The notes: generated by a model not told the origin, from the sequence alone. Shown: positions 1-7,048, numbered from the stretch's first letter. The stretch: DNA of 9,560 nt from an uncultured Clostridia bacterium (GCA_949077355.1 CARUQW010000002.1:57661-67220); one strand, 5' to 3'. A program made the numbers and translations.

Positions 1-541
1 TTTCTTTTTGCCCCAAGCTCTCAAATAGTCCATTTAATATTTTACGATTATTAATACAAATTGTGAAATCATCAAATCCTAATTCTTTAAAAATAGTATA
101 AATAATGCTTGGAAGTTCGGCATCATTTATAATATCTAATTCTCCATCACCTATGATATCAATATCACATTGATAAAATTCTCTAAAACGACCTCTTTGT
201 GTTCTTTCTCCACGATATACTTTTCCGATTTGATATCTTCTAAATGGAAAACTTAAATTCCCATAATTTTTAGCTACATATTTAGAAAGAGGTACAGTTA
301 AATCAAATCGTAAAGATAAGTCTGTTTCTCCTTTATTAAATCTATAAATTTGTTTTTCTGTTTCTCCTCCTGCTTTTGCTAACAATACTTCTGATAATTC
401 TATAATCGGTGTATCTAATGGTAAAAAACCAAATTTTTGATAGGTATCTTCAATTTTTGCTTTCATTTGATTAAATAATATTTGTTCATTTGGCAATAAT
501 TCCATGAATCCTGCCAATGTTCTTGGTTCTGTTTTACTCAC
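1..541 (-). CDS. hisS: Histidine--tRNA ligase, N-terminal 180 residues (runs off left edge)
   Basis: Class II aminoacyl-tRNA synthetase that charges tRNA-His in the cytoplasm. The start is GTG at 541-539, giving MSKTEPRTLAGF; the ribosome binding site upstream is weak (AGAAAG). Visible motifs are motif 1 (FGFLPLDTPIIE, about residues 38-49), the ATP/histidine-pocket segment LSLRFDLTVP, and motif 2 with its loop (RYQIGKVYRGERTQ then GRFREFYQCDIDIIG). The RFDLTVP and REFYQCDxDI wording is that of the eukaryote/archaea-like HisRS branch; E. coli-type enzymes read LRPEGT at the equivalent place. The frame is open to base 2, so roughly the last 230 residues, including the C-terminal anticodon-binding domain, are outside the window. 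It lies 20 bp after the metallo-hydrolase gene and is probably co-transcribed with it. Identification is secure; assignment to the branch rests on motif memory. Confidence 0.95.
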   Translation of the reverse strand, partial: MSKTEPRTLAGFMELLPNEQILFNQMKAKIEDTYQKFGFLPLDTPIIELSEVLLAKAGGETEKQIYRFNKGETDLSLRFDLTVPLSKYVAKNYGNLSFPFRRYQIGKVYRGERTQRGRFREFYQCDIDIIGDGELDIINDAELPSIIYTIFKELGFDDFTICINNRKILNGLFESLGQKE

Positions 542-561
542 GCTTATCACTTTCTTTCTTT

Positions 562-1209
562 TTAAAATAATTTTGGCTTTAATTCCAAATAAATTGGTTT
601 TTCGTCTTTTAACATAGCCATCATTCCATGTCCAGGATAGACAATAGTTTCATCTGGTAAAACCATAATTTTCTCTTCAATAGACTTTAGGATTTCTTCT
701 CTACTAGATGTTGGTAAATCGGTTCTTCCCCAAGTACCACGAAAAATAGTATCACCAGAAAATAAGCAATTCTCCTTTTCACAATAAAGACTCGTACTTC
801 CCTTTGTATGTCCTGGTGTATGGAGCACTTTGAACTCTAAATTTCCTAAGTGAATCAAATCTTCATCATCAATTCTAGAATCCGCTTCTAACTCAATCTC
901 TCCCACTCCAATATAGGGTGATAAATTAATTTCTGGATTATTTAAGCCCTCGCTATCCTCTCTATGAATTAATACTTTTCCGCCACATCTATTTTTTAGT
1001 TCTGTTACTCCTAATATATGGTCACCATGACAATGTGTCAAATAAATATATTTCAATCTTCCTTCCATAATATTAATCAGTTCTTCTATTTTCTCAGCTT
1101 CTCCCGCTGAATCAATCACCATTGTCTCTTTTGACTCTTCATCTATAATAATATAACAATTCGTCGGATCTCCCATCCAAGTATCAATCTTTAGTTCCTT
1201 TAATTTCAT
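562..1209 (-). CDS. MBL-fold metallo-hydrolase, glyoxalase-II-like (215 aa)
   Basis: Predicted cytoplasmic binuclear-zinc hydrolase of the metallo-beta-lactamase fold, close to the small glyoxalase-II-like (YqgX/GloC-type) thioesterases. With Met1 at 1209-1207 the ligand set is complete: H59, H61, D63, H64 (THCHGDH), H134 (TPGHTKGS), D153 (SGDTIFRGTWGRTDLP) and H194 (YPGHG). The open frame extends 18 codons upstream to 1263, but the ATG at 1209 is chosen because GGAGG sits 7 nt before it and because the upstream codons are made of a hairpin repeat (1222-1253). The gene lies between the HD-domain gene and hisS in the same direction. An MBL hydrolase between rel and hisS is common in Bacillota operons. 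The natural substrate cannot be told from sequence; a glutathione thioester is unlikely in this type of organism. Confidence 0.9.
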   Translation of the reverse strand: MKLKELKIDTWMGDPTNCYIIIDEESKETMVIDSAGEAEKIEELINIMEGRLKYIYLTHCHGDHILGVTELKNRCGGKVLIHREDSEGLNNPEINLSPYIGVGEIELEADSRIDDEDLIHLGNLEFKVLHTPGHTKGSTSLYCEKENCLFSGDTIFRGTWGRTDLPTSSREEILKSIEEKIMVLPDETIVYPGHGMMAMLKDEKPIYLELKPKLF

Positions 1210-1221
1210 TTTCTCTCCTCC

Positions 1222-1253
1222 ATGTGAAGTTGGGGACGTTTCCTTTTTCACAT
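1222..1253. repeat. REP-like hairpin element, copy 1
   Basis: Arms ATGTGAA (1222-1228) and TTCACAT (1247-1253) are perfect inverted repeats around an 18-nt centre. That centre contains the core TTGGGGACGTTTCCTT (1230-1245). The identical 16-nt core occurs in opposite orientation at 1876-1891 with different arms. The hairpin lies in the 53-bp gap between the HD gene and the metallo-hydrolase gene, directly before the latter's ribosome binding site. It could affect that gene's translation or be an inert REP. I see no transposase for it in the window. Confidence 0.75.
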
Positions 1254-1262
1254 TTTTGTTCA

Positions 1263-1826
1263 CTATAATCCCAATTCTTCTGCTATTTCTTTCATAGAAT
1301 TTAATGCTATTTCTGCAAATTCTTCCATCTCAATTCCTAATTTTTCAATCGATAACATTGCTTCTCTGTTAGCTCCTGCTGCAAATCTTTTTTCTGGTAT
1401 TCTTTTTAAGACAGATTTGATTTTCACACTAGCTATTTTTTTATCTGGATAGCATAATGCTATGGCATTACAAAACCCACTCATTGGGTCTGCTGCGTAA
1501 ACCGCTTTTTGTAGTTTTGTCTTTGCTTTTACGCCAGATGCTGGGTTGTGTGCACATATAGCATCAAACAACTCTTCATCTTCTATCCCCTCTTTTTTTA
1601 GCATTTCTACTGCTGTATTTCCATGCACTTCTGGATGTTCTTGCCAATTGCAATGTTCTTCATCTAAGTCATGTAATAACCCTACAATTCCCCAATATTC
1701 TTCATTTTCTGGTTCTAGTTTTCTTGCTAGTCCTTTCATAATTGCTTCTACTGCTAATGAATGTTTAAGATATTTTTCACCTTTCATATATTTTTTTAAA
1801 ATTTCATAAGCTTGTTCTCTGTTCAT
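1263..1826 (-). CDS. HD-domain hydrolase of unknown substrate (187 aa)
   Basis: Single-domain HD-superfamily metal-dependent phosphohydrolase. The histidine/aspartate ladder is visible: H22 (KHSLAVEAIM), H52-D53 (GLLHDLDEE), H68 (EVHGNTAVEML), H93 (ICAHN) and D113 (YAADP), the pattern of the HDIG group. No membrane segment, signal peptide or partner domain is present. The ATG at 1826-1824 has AAGGG nine bases upstream, so the start is plausible. The gene ends with TAG at 1263 and is flanked on both sides by copies of a hairpin repeat. It occupies the place where many Bacillota carry dtd (D-Tyr-tRNA deacylase) between rel and hisS. The family is real but its substrate (nucleotide, cyclic dinucleotide or other phosphoester) cannot be assigned. 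Being next to Rel, itself an HD enzyme, hints at but does not prove nucleotide metabolism. Confidence 0.85.
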   Translation of the reverse strand: MNREQAYEILKKYMKGEKYLKHSLAVEAIMKGLARKLEPENEEYWGIVGLLHDLDEEHCNWQEHPEVHGNTAVEMLKKEGIEDEELFDAICAHNPASGVKAKTKLQKAVYAADPMSGFCNAIALCYPDKKIASVKIKSVLKRIPEKRFAAGANREAMLSIEKLGIEMEEFAEIALNSMKEIAEELGL

Positions 1827-1865
1827 TTTCTTCTTCCCTTCTAATAATTACTTCATTAAATTTGA

Positions 1866-1901
1866 AAATGTGCAAAAGGAAACGTCCCCAATTGCACATT
1901 T
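1866..1901. repeat. REP-like hairpin element, copy 2
   Basis: Perfect 10-bp arms AAATGTGCAA (1866-1875) and TTGCACATTT (1892-1901) enclose a 16-nt centre that is the exact reverse complement of the core of copy 1. It overlaps the TAA stop codon of rel (1902-1900) and lies in the gap before the HD gene. Compared with copy 1, one arm position changed from an A-T pair to a C-G pair on both sides, so the stem was kept while the sequence changed. No T-run follows on the minus strand, so it is not a convincing terminator. Confidence 0.8.
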
Positions 1902-4096
1902 ATTTCCTTCTTCTTACTTCATATACACTGTCAACTTTTCTGATAGCTTTTTGTACTTTGTTTAGTTCTTCTAAATTTTCGATTTCTAATGTGATGTCCA
2001 TAATTGCTATTCTTTCTTTGGTCGTTTTTGTATTGACTCCTAATATTTTTGCTTTTGTGGTTCCTATTTCTTTTAGGATATCCATTAGTAGTCCACTTCT
2101 GTCGTTTGAGTATACTTCGATATCTACTTGATAAGATGATTGGTGCTCGTTGTACCATTCTACGTCTATCATTCTATTTTCTTCTGAGAATAGGTCTCCA
2201 ATGTTGACACAATCTTTTCGATGGACTGATACTCCTCTTCCTTTTGTGATGTATCCTACAATTTCGTCTCCTGGAAGTGGATTACAACATTTTGATAGCT
2301 TCACTAGACAATTATCAATTCCTTTTACAATGACACCTGTATTAGATGGTTTTGGTTTTCTCATCCTTGCTTTGGCTAATTCTTCTATTTTTGCCTCAAT
2401 ATTTTCTTCTTCATGTTCTTTTCGATATTCTTGTAACATTCTTGCAATTACTTTAACGGATGAGTTTGCTCCAAATCCAACTGCTGCATACATTTCTTCG
2501 AGATTTTTGTATTTGTATTTATCTAACATTGGTTCTAAATATTCTGTCTTAAATAAATCAGCATGAGAGAATCCAATTCTTTTTAATTCTTTTTCGATTA
2601 ATTCTTTTCCTTTTTCAATGTTTTCTGCTTTTTGTGCTTTTTTAAACCAACTTAAAATTTTATTTTTGGCACTGGTACTTTTTACAAATTTTAACCAATC
2701 TCTACTTGGTCCTTTTGAATTATCAGATGTTATAATTTCAACGATGTCTCCACTTTTTAGAGGTGTTATAATTGGCATCATTTTGCTGTTAATTTTACAT
2801 CCTGTCATATGATGCCCAATCTCTGCATGGATGGTATAAGCAAAATCAATTGGTGTGGCACCTCTTGGTAATACTTTTATGGCTCCTTTTGGTGTAAACA
2901 CATATACTTCATCTTCAAACAATTCTGTTTTTAATGTATTTAAGAATTCTTGCGGATCTTGCATCTCTTTTTGCCATTCTAATGTTTCTCTTAGCCATGC
3001 CAATTTATCTTCTTCTACTTTAACTGATGTTTTCTTTCCAAAGTAATTGGCTTCTTTATACGCCCAATGAGCAGCAATACCGAATTCGGCAATTCTATGC
3101 ATATCCCATGTACGTATTTGTACTTCAAATGGTGTTCCTTTATCTCCTAATAAAGTCGTATGAATGGATTGATACATATTGGGCTTTGGTACTGCAATAT
3201 AATCTTTGAATCTTCCTGGCATTGGGTTATACATCTCATGGACAACACCTAATGCTGCATAGCAATCTTTGATGGAATGAACTAAAATACGCAAAGCAAA
3301 CAAATCATAGATTTGATCTAAATTCTTATTATCCCTTTTCATTTTTCGGTAAATACTATATAAATGTTTGGCTCTTCCGTGTAACTTCTGCTTCTATTTT
3401 TTGCTTTTTTAATTGCAAACGAATATCATCCATAATTTTTTCAATAAATTTAAGTCTTTCTTCTCTTTTCTTGTTAATTCCTTCTACTAAATCATGATAT
3501 TCTTCTGGATTCAAGTATTTAAATCCCAAATCTTCTAATTCCCATTTAATAGAATATAAACCCAAACGATTTGCCAATGGTGCATATAGTTCCATGGTTT
3601 CTTTAGCATTGGCAATTTGTCTATCTCTTTTTAGATACTTTAGGGTTCTCATATTATGAAGTCTATCTGCTAATTTGATTAGAATAACTCGGATATCTTT
3701 TCCCATCGCTAAAAACATTTTTCGGTAATCTTCTACTTGTTGCTCTTCAATGGAAGCAAATTGTACAGAACCTAATTTGGTAACCCCTTCTACCATTTCT
3801 GCAATTTCAATGCCAAATTCTTGTCGAATGTCAGCATCGGTTACTTCTGTATCTTCTACTACATCGTGTAAAAGAGCCGCACAAATTGTGCTATCATCTA
3901 ATCCAATATCTGCTAAGATATAAGCAACATTAAGTGGATGAATAATATAAGGTTCTCCAGAACGTCTACATTGTTCACCATGATGGCTTTTGGCATAGTT
4001 ATATGCCTTCATAATTAGCCTATTATCTATTTTTCTAGTATGTTCTTTTCTTTTATTGATTACATCTTGTATCGTTATTTCTTTTGCTTCTTGCAT
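1900..4096 (-). CDS. rel: Bifunctional (p)ppGpp synthetase/hydrolase, interrupted by a +1 frameshift
   Basis: Long RelA/SpoT homologue that makes and destroys (p)ppGpp in the stringent response. The start is taken at ATG 4096-4094 (AGAGGA five bases upstream); the open frame reaches a GTG at 4123 overlapping the recJ stop. The hydrolase HD domain is intact: R44, H53, H77-D78 (LLHDVVEDT) and D144 (KLADRLHN). The synthetase domain follows, with RFKD (the Mg-type motif of bifunctional enzymes), YQSIHTT and EVQIRT. Then come TGS (AIKVLPRGATPIDFAYTIHAEIGHH), the KCCNPLPGD Zn-finger/CC region and a C-terminal ACT domain. One extra base at 3379 ends the first frame at TAG 3358-3356 after AEVTRKSQTFI. 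Removing it restores TGRAKHLYSIYRKMKRD and a 731-residue protein, the normal length. It lies 26 bp after recJ. Real mutation, assembly error and recoding remain open. Confidence 0.93.
3376..3382 (-). other. Frameshift point in rel
   Basis: On the coding strand the bases read ACA-C-GGA. Reading ACA CGG AAG leads to a stop 11 codons later; skipping the C (3379) gives ACA GGA AGA GCC AAA CAT, which rebuilds the family motif TGRxKH. The next ATG in the restored frame (3342-3340) has no ribosome binding site, so independent translation of the second part is not supported. Confidence 0.85.
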
Positions 4097-4122
4097 TTTA
4101 GTCCTCTCTTTCTTGTTTAGCA

Positions 4123-5814
4123 CTACAAAGAACGCATAACATCCTTCATATTAATTTGTAAACTCTCTACTCCATTAAAACTGTTAATCTCTAACACCCC
4201 AACCACATCAATTTTATCTCCAATGTGATATTCCTCTGCTAAATATCCCAAATTAAATCCAATACTATTTATAATCGTATTATTATCTTTCAAAGTTAGT
4301 TTTAGGTGTTTTCCTTCAGATAGTGCTCGAATAGAATCAATTTTTAAATTTTTAAAAGCAAATACTGGCATTCTATTTCCTTCCCCAAAAGGTTCTAATT
4401 GTTTTATACTTTCTACCATATCTTTATTGATATCTTTTACATCCATTTTACTATCTACTTGAATCACTGGCATAATTTCATCAATATGAGATTCTGCTGT
4501 GATTTTTTCAAATTCTTCTTTGAATTTCGAAAAATTTTCTTTTCGTATCGTAATTCCTACTGCCATACTATGTCCACCAAATTTTTCAATCGTATCCATA
4601 CATTGCATTAATGCATCATGTAAATCAAATCCTGGTATGCTTCTTCCAGACCCTTTTCCAATTCCATCTTCCTCGAAACTTAATAAAATGCTTGGTTTAA
4701 AATACATTTCTGTAATTTTAGAAGATACAATTCCAATTACACCATGATGCCAATTTTCTCCCCCAACTATGATGGCATTCTTATCTTCTAAATGTTCTTC
4801 TTGAATTTGTTTTACAGCATTTTCAAAAATACTTTTTTCTGTTTCTTGTCTTTCACGGTTATGTTCATTTAATTTTTGCGTTAGTTCTGCTACCTGATTA
4901 TAATTTTTAGATAATAATAATTCTAATGCTTCTTCTGCTTTTCCCATTCTACCACAAGCATTGATTCTAGGTGCTATTCCAAAGGAAATGCTGTTGGAAT
5001 CGATTTTACTATAACCAGATGAATTGATGATGGAACGTAAACCGATATTTTTGGTTTGTCGAATTAGCATTAATCCAAGTTTTGCAATCACCCTATTTTC
5101 GTTGACCAAAGGAACAATGTCTGATATAGTCCCTACACAAACAATATCTAAATATTTTAGATATTCTTCTTCTTTTAAATTTAGTTTCATTCCAATGGCT
5201 TGAATTAGTTTAAAGACAACGCCAACTCCTGCTAATTCTCGAAAAGGATATTGGCTATCTTTTCTTTTATTATCAATAACAGCTAGTGCATGTGGTAATT
5301 CATTTCCTGGTTCATGATGGTCTGTTACAATTGTTTCAATTCCTAATGAATTTGCATAATTAATTTCGTCTATTGCTGATATTCCACAATCAACAGTTAT
5401 CATTAATTGGCATCCATTATTTACAATTTTCCCAATTGCTTCTCGGTTTAATCCATAACCTTCTTCTAATCGATTTGGAATGTAACTTTCTACTTCTAGT
5501 CCTCTATCTTTTAGAAAACTTTTTAATACGGTTATACTTGTTATTCCATCTACATCATAATCTCCATAAATTGTAACTTTTTCTTGCTTTTCTATGGCTT
5601 CAATAATTCTTTGAACTGCTTTTTCCATATCGGTAATTAAAAATGGGTCGTGAAAATCATTTCTGGTTGGTTCTAAAAATAATCGTATATCTTCTTTTTC
5701 TGTTATGTTTCTATTAACTAAAATGGTTGCTAATAATTTATTGAGTTGATATTTTTCTTGTATTTCTTTAATTTTATTTTCGTCTGTTTCATAAATTTGC
5801 CACTTTTTGTTCAT
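4123..5814 (-). CDS. recJ: Single-stranded-DNA-specific exonuclease RecJ (563 aa)
   Basis: 5'-to-3' single-strand DNA exonuclease of recombinational, mismatch and base-excision repair. It belongs to the DHH phosphoesterase superfamily and is Mn/Mg dependent. Motifs appear in order: DYDVDG (85-90), VDCGIS (141-146), TDHHEPG (164-170), GTISDIVPL with D232, and INACGRMGKAEEA (284-296). Then follow the DHHA1 part with GSGRSIPGFDLHDAL and GGHSMAVG (413-420), and a C-terminal OB-like segment. All the DHH metal ligands are present. The length matches the E. coli-type core enzyme (about 577 aa) and lacks the long C-terminal extension of Bacillus RecJ. ATG 5814 is supported by AGGAG six bases upstream. 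It is the first gene of the run leading to rel, whose open frame it touches; a promoter lies just upstream. Confidence 0.96.
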   Translation of the reverse strand: MNKKWQIYETDENKIKEIQEKYQLNKLLATILVNRNITEKEDIRLFLEPTRNDFHDPFLITDMEKAVQRIIEAIEKQEKVTIYGDYDVDGITSITVLKSFLKDRGLEVESYIPNRLEEGYGLNREAIGKIVNNGCQLMITVDCGISAIDEINYANSLGIETIVTDHHEPGNELPHALAVIDNKRKDSQYPFRELAGVGVVFKLIQAIGMKLNLKEEEYLKYLDIVCVGTISDIVPLVNENRVIAKLGLMLIRQTKNIGLRSIINSSGYSKIDSNSISFGIAPRINACGRMGKAEEALELLLSKNYNQVAELTQKLNEHNRERQETEKSIFENAVKQIQEEHLEDKNAIIVGGENWHHGVIGIVSSKITEMYFKPSILLSFEEDGIGKGSGRSIPGFDLHDALMQCMDTIEKFGGHSMAVGITIRKENFSKFKEEFEKITAESHIDEIMPVIQVDSKMDVKDINKDMVESIKQLEPFGEGNRMPVFAFKNLKIDSIRALSEGKHLKLTLKDNNTIINSIGFNLGYLAEEYHIGDKIDVVGVLEINSFNGVESLQINMKDVMRSL

Positions 5815-5845
5815 TTTCCTCTCCTAATTTTTATTTTTCCTATAT

Positions 5846-5873
5846 TTTATACTATTTTGTTGTTTTTTGAAAC
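5846..5873 (-). promoter_or_regulatory. Putative sigma-A promoter of the recJ operon
   Basis: On the minus strand GTTTCA (5873-5868), a 16-bp spacer and TATAAA (5851-5846) lie about 30 bp before the recJ start codon. The -10 is good and the -35 is weak. It sits downstream of the rpn terminator, where a new transcript would be expected to begin. Confidence 0.45.
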
Positions 5874-5890
5874 CCTTTTCGAAAAATTTG

Positions 5891-5928
5891 AAAAAAAATA
5901 TACACTTTCTATGGTAAGTGCATATTTT
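5891..5928 (-). terminator. Intrinsic terminator of the rpn gene
   Basis: A 13-bp stem (arms 5916-5928 and 5895-5907) with an 8-nt loop. The single non-Watson-Crick pair is a G-U wobble only in the minus-strand RNA. The stem runs into eight consecutive T on the minus strand (5898-5891). It begins 6 bp after the rpn stop codon and so insulates rpn from the recJ operon. Confidence 0.85.
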
Positions 5929-5933
5929 CTATT

Positions 5934-6203
5934 TTAGCATACTTTTAATTTTTGTTTTATTTTTTGTAATTCTTTGCTATTTATTTGTGTTACATTTAAT
6001 ATTACTTCATCACTCATTTTCATTTTTATCATATTTCCAATTACTTTTTGTATTTCCATCTTTTGACCAATTTTTTGACCAATTTTTTGTCCAATTTCTT
6101 GGCCGATTTTTCGACCATCTCTTTGTCCTGCTTCTCTTTCTGCTTTATATTTTTCACACTTTTCGTCTATTAATTCAATTAATAACCTTTCAAAGTTCGT
6201 CAT
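5934..6203 (-). CDS. Intragenic small Rpn protein (RpnS-like, 89 aa), candidate antitoxin
   Basis: Alternative product of the same frame as the rpn gene, beginning at ATG 6203-6201 (Met268 of the full protein). It starts MTNFERLLIELIDEKCEKYK and continues through the GQKI repeats to the shared stop. The start is preceded by AAAGGGGGAG ending six bases before the ATG. This includes GGAG and, allowing one G-U pair, seven bases against the anti-Shine-Dalgarno. It is as good as any gene start here, and it forces a GGG codon that is otherwise out of keeping with the A/T-rich codon use. The product lacks the nuclease core and would carry only the C-terminal helical/oligomerising part. E. coli rpn genes have been reported to encode such internal proteins, which bind and block the full-length toxin. 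Translation here is inferred from sequence alone. Confidence 0.6.
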   Translation of the reverse strand: MTNFERLLIELIDEKCEKYKAEREAGQRDGRKIGQEIGQKIGQKIGQKMEIQKVIGNMIKMKMSDEVILNVTQINSKELQKIKQKLKVC

Positions 6204-7004
6204 GCTAATCTCCCCCTTTCTATTTAATATTTCTTTATATTTTATAATTTCTTCTTTTTTTAATTTTTTTCTGACATCATTTGAATAACTTAATATAATT
6301 TGCAAATACTTTTTTTCTTCTACTGTTAATTTTTTCTTTGTAAAGCTTTCTAATATTTCTTTCATTTCCTCTTTTGTGTTTATCCTCTCAAATAACATCG
6401 CTTTTGCTATTGCTGTATTTTCTTTTATTAATTCTTCTTTTGTGTAATTATTGATATCTATTAGATTATATTTTGGATAATCTAATGGTTTTAATCCCTC
6501 ATATTTTTCTTGCATCTCGCTTATTGTTTTAGGTGCATCCCATTTTTTATTTCCGGTATAAAAAACAATTGGACATATTAAAGGATATAATTTATTTAAT
6601 GTCTTGCTTTCTTTTCTTATACTTCTGATTAATTCCATACAATATTCATGCATTCTTTCTGCCATTTTATAATCAATTGTGCTTTGATGCTCTATTATGA
6701 TAAATACATTTCTTCCTTTTACTTTATAAATGATATCCGATTCTTTTGCTGTAAAATTAGCTGTAATGAATTTTCGATTATATTTTTCTATATTGCTTTC
6801 TTTTAATTTTACCGTTTTATATTGCGTGTATCTCTTTATGAAGTTTACAAATTCTTTTTTGTTGTCTAATATTTCTTTGAAAATTTTATCATGATACTGA
6901 TGTGTTTTTTTTATTTCATAGCTCTCTTTTGCATCATTCAATATGTATTTTACTGGAAACAGATATTGGTATCTCCAGTAATCTACCATTGTAAATTCAA
7001 CCAT
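5934..7004 (-). CDS. Rpn-family PD-(D/E)XK nuclease (Transposase_31 type), 356 aa
   Basis: Recombination-promoting nuclease family, once called putative transposase. Members cut DNA with a PD-(D/E)XK core, and E. coli members have been reported as toxic anti-phage proteins. Met1 at 7004-7002 has AAGGAG seven bases upstream; the open frame extends nine codons further. The family opening HDKIFKEILDNKKEFVNF starts at H38. The catalytic set is D90 (ESDIIYKVKG) and E105-x-Q107 (IIIEHQSTID), followed by RMHEYCMEL and PIVFYTG. The C-terminal third is charged and helical, with GQKI four-residue repeats (about 295-315) encoded by 12-bp repeats. A second in-frame start with a strong ribosome binding site lies at Met268. 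Residues 1-30 are an extra N-terminal piece compared with the usual start next to KKTHxYHDK. It is a monocistron with its own promoter and terminator. Nuclease activity and role in defence are inferred from family knowledge. Confidence 0.88.
   Translation of the reverse strand: MVEFTMVDYWRYQYLFPVKYILNDAKESYEIKKTHQYHDKIFKEILDNKKEFVNFIKRYTQYKTVKLKESNIEKYNRKFITANFTAKESDIIYKVKGRNVFIIIEHQSTIDYKMAERMHEYCMELIRSIRKESKTLNKLYPLICPIVFYTGNKKWDAPKTISEMQEKYEGLKPLDYPKYNLIDINNYTKEELIKENTAIAKAMLFERINTKEEMKEILESFTKKKLTVEEKKYLQIILSYSNDVRKKLKKEEIIKYKEILNRKGEISMTNFERLLIELIDEKCEKYKAEREAGQRDGRKIGQEIGQKIGQKIGQKMEIQKVIGNMIKMKMSDEVILNVTQINSKELQKIKQKLKVC
6066..6125. repeat. Five degenerate 12-bp tandem repeats inside rpn
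   Basis: Units start at 6066, 6078, 6090, 6102 and 6114. The first two are identical (accaattttttg) and the others drift. On the coding strand each adds four residues of the type IGQK, so gain or loss of a unit keeps the frame and changes the length of the linker/oligomerisation helix in both the full and the internal product. Confidence 0.85.
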
Positions 7005-7019
7005 ATATTTTCTCCTTTC

Positions 7020-7048
7020 ATTATATTGCATTTTTATTTACTTGTCAA
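7020..7048 (-). promoter_or_regulatory. Perfect-consensus sigma-A promoter of rpn
   Basis: Minus strand TTGACA (7048-7043), a 17-bp spacer and TATAAT (7025-7020): every consensus base and the ideal spacing. The last base of the -10 is only 15 bp from the start codon at 7004. A normal +1 (about 7013) would fall inside the AAGGAG site (7017-7012), giving a leader of about 9 nt. Confidence 0.85.

Noticed and set aside
1210..1263. Longer start for the metallo-hydrolase (18 extra residues)
   Set aside because: The extra codons are hairpin repeat sequence, and the ATG at 1209 has a GGAGG site at good spacing.
1866..1901. Reading the hairpin as the rel terminator
   Set aside because: No T-run follows on the minus strand and the operon appears to continue into the HD gene.
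2150..2566. 138-codon open frame on the plus strand
   Set aside because: Lies opposite the well-conserved C-terminal half of rel; Ser/Phe/Leu-rich composition typical of an antisense shadow.
1900..3342. Separate synthetase-only gene starting at 3342
   Set aside because: No ribosome binding site, and the start would omit the GRAKH ATP-binding segment that is present just upstream in the shifted frame.
5876..5885. TTTTCGAAAA palindrome upstream of recJ
   Set aside because: Short and AT-rich, with no second copy or family match; not enough to call an operator.
6066..6125. 12-bp repeats as a CRISPR-like array
   Set aside because: Units are adjacent with no spacers and keep the reading frame of rpn.
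5918..6208. 96-codon Phe/Leu-rich plus-strand frame that looks like membrane protein
   Set aside because: It is the reverse complement of the Lys/Glu-rich C-terminus of rpn; the hydrophobicity is a strand artefact.
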